Shown: one piece after another, positions 47,515-51,991 of the stretch
Layout of the letters: every line of letters begins with the position of its first letter
Numbering within the stretch: the stretch's first letter is position 1
IMG/VR virus record: IMGVR_UViG_3300025641_000012
Coordinates: 1 to 51,991 of that record
Source: a virus
Reading direction: 5' to 3' (one strand)
Length of the DNA stretch: 51,991 nt
Translations under genes and position numbers: made by a program
Notes under the pieces: model-generated
Seen by the model: the letters and a program-made list of their open reading frames with translations, nothing else
The model's database searches: none
What the model was told of the DNA's origin: nothing

Positions 47515-47543
47515 TTGCCAACTTGTTCTGAATATGAGATAAT
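47515..47543 (+). promoter_or_regulatory. Small-gene-block promoter, copy C
   Basis: TTGCCA (47515-47520), 17 bp, GATAAT (47538-47543) preceded by TATGA. AAAAAAGTGTTGCCAA (47506-47521) is identical to 26307-26322. The downstream GAATTGAGTT matches copies A and B. Confidence 0.75.
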
Positions 47544-47588
47544 GTCCTTGTTGAATTGAGTTAACATTTTAAATAGAGAGTATATATT

Positions 47589-48554
47589 ATGAGTATGAAT
47601 GACATTTTACAAATCGAGACTACTGCCTCTGTTGGTTCTTCACCTTGGGGTATCGGTGAGATTGTTTCTGGTGACCTGACTCCACGTCAAATGATGGAGA
47701 AGGCAGGTTGTAACTGGTCGGTAGAAAAGGTTCCTACCTATGCTGACTACAACGGTGACAAGATCCCTACCGGTATGGAAGCTCTTGTTCGTTCTTCGGA
47801 CAATAAAGTTCTCACTCAAGTTGGTGGTAACTGGGAACCTTGTCAGAACGAGACTGCGTTTGAGTTCTTCAATGAGTATTGCATTGAAGGTGGTATGCAG
47901 ATGGACACTGCGGGTTCTCTGAAAGGCGGTAAGATGGTCTGGGCACTTGCCAAGGTCAATGAGTCTTTTGATGTTCTCAAGGGTGACCAAGTAGACTCTT
48001 ACTTGTTGTTCTCTAACCCACACGAATACGGTAAGTCTATCGACATCCGTTTCACTCCGATCCGTGTATCGTGCATGAACACTCTTGCGTATGCCCTGAA
48101 GGGTCGTGCAATCAATGGTGCGAAGATGAATCACCGCCGTGCGTTTGATGCGAATCACGTTAAGACTACTCTTGGTCTTGCTCACGAGAAGTTCGAACAG
48201 TACAAAGAACTGTCGCAATTCCTTGCGGGTAAACAGTTCAAGATGGAGAACTTGATTCAGTATTACAATGAAGTATTCCCTCGTACTTATCAAGGTAAGA
48301 ACCCACCACAAGTCAAAACGTATGCTGACCTGACTACTAATGGTCAGAAGGCATTTGATGTCTTAGAAACTCAGCCGGGTGCAGAGTTTGGTGTGGGTTC
48401 ATGGTGGCAAGCACTTAACAGTGTAACCTACTTGACTGACCACCAGATGGGTCGTGAAGCAGATTCACGTATGACATCTGCATGGTTCGGTTCTAACCAA
48501 AACCGTAAACAACTTGCGGTATCAAAAGCAATCGAATTTGCGGAGGCACTATAA
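47589..48554 (+). CDS. DUF932 family protein
   Basis: A 321 aa protein matching the DUF932 family of phage/plasmid proteins: an N-terminal GIGEIVSGDLTPRQMMEKAG, LTQVGGNWEPCQNETAFEFF, then FSNPHEYGKSIDIRFTPIRV and SCMNTL, and SVTYLTDHQMGREADSRM. These proteins are widespread in phages and plasmids; their biochemical role is unsettled. It is the largest gene of the small-gene region and has its own promoter. Codon use is more like the capsid gene than like its neighbours, suggesting high expression. Confidence 0.88.
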   Translation: MSMNDILQIETTASVGSSPWGIGEIVSGDLTPRQMMEKAGCNWSVEKVPTYADYNGDKIPTGMEALVRSSDNKVLTQVGGNWEPCQNETAFEFFNEYCIEGGMQMDTAGSLKGGKMVWALAKVNESFDVLKGDQVDSYLLFSNPHEYGKSIDIRFTPIRVSCMNTLAYALKGRAINGAKMNHRRAFDANHVKTTLGLAHEKFEQYKELSQFLAGKQFKMENLIQYYNEVFPRTYQGKNPPQVKTYADLTTNGQKAFDVLETQPGAEFGVGSWWQALNSVTYLTDHQMGREADSRMTSAWFGSNQNRKQLAVSKAIEFAEAL

Positions 48555-48955
48555 TGAGTGATGGATACTCGGGAGAACATGAAGTGAAACTTATTCGTAA
48601 TGCGATACAAACGCCTGATGGTACAATCATCGAATCACGTGGTCGTCATGACTACGTGACTCATACCGATGCAAACGGTAAGGAATACATGGTGGATGGA
48701 GGTTTAGATTATATTCGTAGATCTGCTAATGGTGATGAGATTGATATGAGTCTCTATAACGACCAACCACACGAGGTTCAACGTGATGTTCTAACGTGGG
48801 GAACATATGGTATCGATGGTGATCAACCATTGCAGTATAAAACTATTGCAGATATGGATACCGGACATCTTGAGGCTGTTGTAGTGATGCGTGGAGTGTG
48901 TCCACTCCGAAGAAAATGTATGCAAAAAGAATTGGAGTTACGCAATGAAAATTGA
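48554..48955 (+). CDS. Conserved hypothetical protein
   Basis: A 133 aa protein with SRGRHDYVTHTDANGKEYMV, DGGLDYIRRSANGDE, and a C-terminal LTWGTYGIDGDQPLQYKTIA. I recognise this as a recurrent protein of marine T4-like phages without known function. Its start shares a base with the DUF932 stop (TAATG). Confidence 0.75.
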   Translation: MSDGYSGEHEVKLIRNAIQTPDGTIIESRGRHDYVTHTDANGKEYMVDGGLDYIRRSANGDEIDMSLYNDQPHEVQRDVLTWGTYGIDGDQPLQYKTIADMDTGHLEAVVVMRGVCPLRRKCMQKELELRNEN

Positions 48956-49100
48956 AGTAGAGTTAAACCACGAAAAAACCGATGAGATTGTTATTGCGGA
49001 TTTGCAACAACATATTGACGATTTAGAAAAAGAACACGATGCGGACAATGAAGAATATCTTCTGGCGTTTCGTTTAGTGTTGGATTGGTACGGAGGATAA
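48945..49100 (+). CDS. Small conserved protein, YGG family copy 3
   Basis: A 51 aa protein, MKIEVELNHEKTDEIVIADL, ending AFRLVLDWYGG. It is a shorter, more diverged relative of the genes at 44573 and 45055: same order of an E-x-D-x-I motif, an acidic helix and the YGG end. GGAG twelve bases upstream and an 11-nt overlap with the previous gene fix the ATG. Confidence 0.75.
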   Translation: MKIEVELNHEKTDEIVIADLQQHIDDLEKEHDADNEEYLLAFRLVLDWYGG

Positions 49101-49103
49101 GTG

Positions 49104-49373
49104 ATGAAACTTAAAGATCCTATATTTGATTTAGAACAACAAATCATGCAAGCATGGGCGATTATTGATGATCTTGATATGATAACAACACATTTCGTAG
49201 ATAGTCCGGAATGGGGTGGACATCACTTCAGTCCCGAAGCGTCTGATGCGATGATGAATAAATACTTCGCAGTCAAAGAACTGTACGAGTTAAAGTTCGA
49301 TAGATTGTTTCACACGTTTGAATCGGTCTGTTCAGAATATCATAGACGTGGGAAAATTGATGCCGACCTATAG
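49104..49373 (+). CDS. Conserved hypothetical protein
   Basis: An 89 aa acidic helical protein (LKDPIFDLEQQIMQAWAIID, FSPEASDAMMNKYFAVKELY). GGAGG ahead of the ATG gives a strong ribosome binding site; a GTG at 49101 is the alternative start. It overlaps the zinc-ribbon gene by 14 nt. No function is known. Confidence 0.7.
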   Translation: MKLKDPIFDLEQQIMQAWAIIDDLDMITTHFVDSPEWGGHHFSPEASDAMMNKYFAVKELYELKFDRLFHTFESVCSEYHRRGKIDADL

Positions 49374-49554
49374 TTACAAGTGTGAAAAATGTGATGTCGT
49401 TACAGATGTTCGTATGAGTATGAGTGAGACCGAACGGGAGATGAAACTTCCGTGCACGGTCTGTGACGAAGATACTCAACAAGTGAAAGTGATTACTCAG
49501 AGTGGTGGATTTCAACTCAAGGGTAATGGATGGTTTAATAAAGGTGGTTATTGA
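49360..49554 (+). CDS. FmdB-like zinc ribbon protein
   Basis: A 64 aa protein with MPTYSYKCEKC (Cys8, Cys11) and PCTVC (Cys32, Cys35), followed by GGFQLKGNGWFNKGGY. This is the FmdB-type putative regulatory zinc ribbon. The ATG at 49360 gives the exact family N-terminus (MPTYSYKC). Role in phages is unknown, possibly RNA polymerase or nucleic-acid contact. Confidence 0.88.
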   Translation: MPTYSYKCEKCDVVTDVRMSMSETEREMKLPCTVCDEDTQQVKVITQSGGFQLKGNGWFNKGGY

Positions 49555-49556
49555 TC

Positions 49557-49778
49557 ATGACAATGCCTAATGAAAGACGTAATGCGGTTAACCGTACTCG
49601 TGAGTTCTTACTTGATCTAATGGATCCTAAGAAGACTCCACGTGTACCAAAGACCATAAGAAAAGAAGCATATAGTTGTCTGAAACATTATCCAGGCGAA
49701 TACTATATGTTACGAGCTTCAGAACAGGCACCAGAAATATTTGGTGAATGGGATAGTGGATGGCCGGGGAGTAAATGA
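49557..49778 (+). CDS. BPSL0761-family protein
   Basis: A 73 aa protein, MTMPNERRNAVNRTREFLLD, then LMDPKKTPRVPKTIRKEAYS and CLKHYP. This is the pattern of the small BPSL0761 family known from many bacteria and some phages, without assigned function. The start is ATG 49557, although TTG 49551 is in frame. It overlaps the next gene by 4 nt. Confidence 0.75.
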   Translation: MTMPNERRNAVNRTREFLLDLMDPKKTPRVPKTIRKEAYSCLKHYPGEYYMLRASEQAPEIFGEWDSGWPGSK

Positions 49779-49948
49779 TTATGAAACGTGGCGAGAAAAG
49801 TTTGGAAGTAAGAGCAAAGCAACAGATTTCTATTTGTTGTAAGACTCTGTGTGAACGTGAGATAGTCGAAGAGTATATTCAAGAGTTGGAATGGGAAATC
49901 GCTGACCTGAAAAAGTATGTTGTTGAATTAGAAGAGGCTGTACAATGA
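49775..49948 (+). CDS. 57-aa coiled-coil protein
   Basis: A short ORF, MIMKRGEKSLEVRAKQQISI, followed by CCKTLCERE and a helical heptad region (IQELEWEIADLKKYVVELEE). The ATG overlaps the previous stop and its stop overlaps the next ATG (ATGA at both ends). Too short to assign a family. Confidence 0.7.
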   Translation: MIMKRGEKSLEVRAKQQISICCKTLCEREIVEEYIQELEWEIADLKKYVVELEEAVQ

Positions 49949-50286
49949 GTGAATATACACCTGACCGATGGGTCGTTCTAAAGATTAAAGAAGGTAAAGG
50001 GACATTCCCATTTTACAAAGTTCTTGGTGGATGGAGTGGTAGTTATATTTACGGAGACTCTTGGCGTATGAACTCCGGAATCACATCGGTTTTTGAGAGA
50101 GAGAATACTGTAGACTTTTATGGTGAAAGTGGTTCGATGTATCACTGTCATAAAGTTGGATATGGGTTGTCAATGGCCACTGTTGGTATCTACAACCAAC
50201 TAAAAGAGAACGAGAAATTCAAAGGTCAGATTCAACTGATGCCCGAAGATACTGATTGGTCGGAGTTATTAAGTGATAAACTATAG
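49945..50286 (+). CDS. Hypothetical protein
   Basis: A 113 aa strand-rich protein (DRWVVLKIKEGKGTFPFYKV, LGGWSGSYIYGDSWRMNSGI). The aromatic/Gly composition suggests a compact beta fold. It is in the overlapping run of small genes at this end of the window and overlaps the next gene by 14 nt. No family is recognised. Confidence 0.7.
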   Translation: MSEYTPDRWVVLKIKEGKGTFPFYKVLGGWSGSYIYGDSWRMNSGITSVFERENTVDFYGESGSMYHCHKVGYGLSMATVGIYNQLKENEKFKGQIQLMPEDTDWSELLSDKL

Positions 50287-50644
50287 TACAAACTGGATGG
50301 GGCCAGTATCTACTCGTTGGTATGAAGATAATAATATACCTTTCGAGTGGAGAGAAACTTCTGGTAAGATACTACCGAAGGCAAAGTATAAACACTTTCT
50401 TGAATCTTATTCATGCGGCCGCATCGACATACGTGGTCTGGACGAAGAAGAAAATTACAATGGTTGGGGCGAATACAGTGTTGCTCCAATGCTTACCGAA
50501 GATTGGAATGAGTTCAGTGATTGGTTGGACAATAGAGAAGATGAAATTCTAAATACATACAAAGAACTGATACGTCAATTCGAAGAACACCATGGCAAAC
50601 CTATAAGATGGTCAACTGGATTATTAAAAGGCGAAGATGAGTAA
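50273..50644 (+). CDS. Conserved hypothetical protein (GTG start)
   Basis: A 123 aa protein beginning with GTG and reading MINYSTNWMGPVSTRWYEDN, a start pattern I recognise in marine T4-like genomes. GGAG eight bases upstream supports the GTG. The middle has SCGRIDIRGLDEEENYNGWG, and the C-terminus is helical. It overlaps the ATP-grasp gene by 8 nt. Function is unknown. Confidence 0.75.
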   Translation: MINYSTNWMGPVSTRWYEDNNIPFEWRETSGKILPKAKYKHFLESYSCGRIDIRGLDEEENYNGWGEYSVAPMLTEDWNEFSDWLDNREDEILNTYKELIRQFEEHHGKPIRWSTGLLKGEDE

Positions 50645-51779
50645 GATACTATGTATAGACTTTGGTCTGTGTAACTTCCATAATGTAATATCTTTAGTTG
50701 AAGATGGTCATGAGGTTGTTATTGTCTCGGGGTTCTTTAATCTACCTGTAGAATATTACAGGAGTTTGGGGGTGGAAGTTCTATCCATCAATAAAGATAG
50801 CGTTCTTGATAAATGGGTGAAGTCGAATAAACCTGATATTGTAATATCAACTAATCCGAGTCTTTCTTGCGAAAGATTCTCTGAGAATGCAGAATTTCTT
50901 GGTTTGACTAAAAGAGTCAATAAATTAGAAATTGATAAAATGAAGACTCGAAATAATGTCAGGGGTCTTGGTATAAAGGTACCTAAGATATTAACTGGAA
51001 AGGATATAATAGCACCTTGTGTCGTCAAACCTAACATTTGTGGAATTGTGAATGACACTGCCAGAATATGTCTTACTCAGAAACAACTGGATCGAATTGG
51101 ATATGAAGAGTGTTATGTCGAAGAATACATTGAAGGTGCTGTAGAGACCAATGTTGCATATATGATTGCAAAGGGTAAATGGTCTATCTTACATACCCAA
51201 GAGATACTCGGAGAAGATGTCGCCAAGGTAGCAGGAAACTTTACTCATTGGACACGAACTTCAAGTTTCAAACATCTCTCTCCAGAGAACAATGAGATAG
51301 TCTTAAAGTGGGCAAAAAGATATCTCGACTGGGCTTCAAAGGAATGTACGGAATCTTCGTATGTGGGTCAACTTACCGGACTGTTAAAAGATGGTGTTTG
51401 GTACTTCTGTGAGAATAATGTGCGACCAGAACAAACTAATAGTCTACCGATTTTCATATCGGGAAATGACTTCCTCGAAGCGATGCGAGGCAAACCGGAA
51501 ATATTAGGAGACGCCTTTCCTAATGACGCACAGAAGATGATTGTTATGCCTGTGGAGGAGTATTCTCCATATCCATTCCATCTACATGAAAAACATAATG
51601 TATCAATTCCTTGTGGTCTTGATCTGGTCGATGGTGTATATCGAATAGCTGATACTTTCAAGCATAGGTCACGTGATAGAAAAATTGGTATAGTTATATG
51701 CGACCGTATTATACCTCAAGAGTTTGTGGATGATATTGTTTCGGATGGCAATTTCACAATCACTACTCGACTGGTTTAA
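50637..51779 (+). CDS. PurD-like ATP-grasp ligase
   Basis: A 380 aa protein. The N-terminal KILCIDFGLCNFHNVISLVE corresponds to the PurD-type Rossmann-like part. CVVKPNICGIVNDTARI and CYVEEYIEGAVETNVAYMI give ATP-grasp core strands, and SYVGQLTGLLKDGVWYFCEN with NNVRPEQTNSLP gives the metal-binding end region. PurD (glycinamide ribonucleotide synthetase) joins glycine to phosphoribosylamine; this protein is diverged and may join another amino acid or acid. A second copy follows directly. Confidence 0.7.
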   Translation: MSKILCIDFGLCNFHNVISLVEDGHEVVIVSGFFNLPVEYYRSLGVEVLSINKDSVLDKWVKSNKPDIVISTNPSLSCERFSENAEFLGLTKRVNKLEIDKMKTRNNVRGLGIKVPKILTGKDIIAPCVVKPNICGIVNDTARICLTQKQLDRIGYEECYVEEYIEGAVETNVAYMIAKGKWSILHTQEILGEDVAKVAGNFTHWTRTSSFKHLSPENNEIVLKWAKRYLDWASKECTESSYVGQLTGLLKDGVWYFCENNVRPEQTNSLPIFISGNDFLEAMRGKPEILGDAFPNDAQKMIVMPVEEYSPYPFHLHEKHNVSIPCGLDLVDGVYRIADTFKHRSRDRKIGIVICDRIIPQEFVDDIVSDGNFTITTRLV

Positions 51780-51991
51780 TGAAGATACTGTGTATCGACT
51801 ATGGGTTGTGTAACTTTCACAATCTCATATCATTGGTAGAAGATGGACACAAAGTATATGTACTGACATCCGAGAAATACGAACTGTGCCCCACGACTTT
51901 CTATAAGGAGTTGGGTATTCAAATAGTGGACATTGATCGTCAAAGTGTATTGGACAATTTCATCGAGTCCGAGTCTATAGATGTGATGATA
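51779..51991 (+). CDS. Second PurD-like ATP-grasp protein (3' truncated by window end)
   Basis: The first 71 residues (MKILCIDYGLCNFHNLISLV, EDGHKVYVL, then FYKELGIQIVDIDRQSVLDN) match the N-terminus of the upstream protein almost position by position. The ATG overlaps its stop (TAATG). It is a tandem paralogue running out of the window; the ATP-grasp core is not visible. Confidence 0.75.
   Translation, partial: MKILCIDYGLCNFHNLISLVEDGHKVYVLTSEKYELCPTTFYKELGIQIVDIDRQSVLDNFIESESIDVMI

Noticed and set aside
47640-48311. 223-codon open frame on the minus strand over the DUF932 gene
   Set aside because: It is antisense to a recognised family protein with its own promoter; no signals support transcription on the minus strand anywhere in the window.
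1-51991. CRISPR arrays, integrase/attachment sites, photosynthesis genes, insertion sequences
   Set aside because: I looked for them because of the marine T4-like setting and saw no spaced direct repeats, no integrase or transposase motifs and no psbA-like proteins.

Overview
This window is about 52 kb of a lytic T4-like myovirus (marine 'exo-T-even' type). The evidence is gene order and recognisable proteins: terminase, sheath, tube, portal, prohead core, protease, scaffold and major capsid (T4 genes 16-17-18-19-20-67-68-21-22-23), then the recombination, late-sigma and replication core (uvsY, uvsW, 55, 47, 46, 45, 44, 62, regA, 43, uvsX, 41). I saw no integrase, repressor or photosynthesis genes. 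The host cannot be named from the sequence. Consensus sigma70 promoters, signal peptides and a lipoprotein point to a Gram-negative bacterium, probably marine. Every gene I could support lies on the + strand, and the window starts inside gene 16 and ends inside an ATP-grasp gene.

Layout. 1-9.5 kb: packaging, tail and head genes, with T4-type late promoters (TATAAATA) and a strong terminator after the capsid gene. 9.6-13.8 kb: a second tail-tube-fold protein, a 2OG-Fe(II) oxygenase, uvsY, uvsW and a cytidylyltransferase. 13.8-22.7 kb: late sigma factor, gp47/gp46 nuclease, sliding clamp and clamp loader. A Mom-like protein sits between 47 and 46. Two tRNAs and a peroxiredoxin sit between 45 and 44. 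MazG, dCMP deaminase and a sulfotransferase sit between 44 and 62. 22.7-27.8 kb: an accessory block between regA and the DNA polymerase (cupin/JmjC-like protein, two glycosyltransferase-like proteins, a DUF4338/DruA-like protein and a DUF262-HNH protein). 27.8-36 kb: DNA polymerase, a prim-pol-like gene, two nucleotide-sugar enzymes, uvsX and the gp41 helicase. 36-40.9 kb: thyX, small regulators, a second oxygenase, a DsbA homologue, a DUF3310-like protein, two tandem SGNH-like proteins and a third glycosyltransferase-like gene. 41-44.2 kb: a late-promoter block of exported or membrane proteins. 44.2-50.6 kb: about twenty small accessory genes under a distinct promoter family, with visible local duplication. 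50.6 kb to the end: two tandem PurD-like ATP-grasp proteins.

Regulation is unusually legible. Eight promoters have perfect TTGACA-17 bp-TATAAT and several more are near-consensus, all with 17-bp spacers; they head most replication and recombination genes. Six TATAAATA late promoters head virion and exported-protein genes; one further copy inside gene 62 was judged probably chance. Two early promoters (for 46 and the prim-pol-like gene) put the predicted transcription start on the ATG, implying leaderless mRNAs. A third promoter family (TTGC/AC...TGAGATAAT plus a shared ATTGAGTT downstream box) serves the small-gene block.

The accessory content suggests, but does not prove, that DNA bases or cell-surface molecules are chemically decorated: a Mom-like protein, two related 2OG oxygenases, a cupin/JmjC protein, three glycosyltransferase-like proteins, UDP-sugar enzymes, a sulfotransferase and tandem ATP-grasp ligases. 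A DUF4338-like and a DUF262-HNH protein, both related to bacterial defence families, lie side by side with their own promoters just before the polymerase. This is the best candidate for an undescribed inter-phage or host-takeover function.
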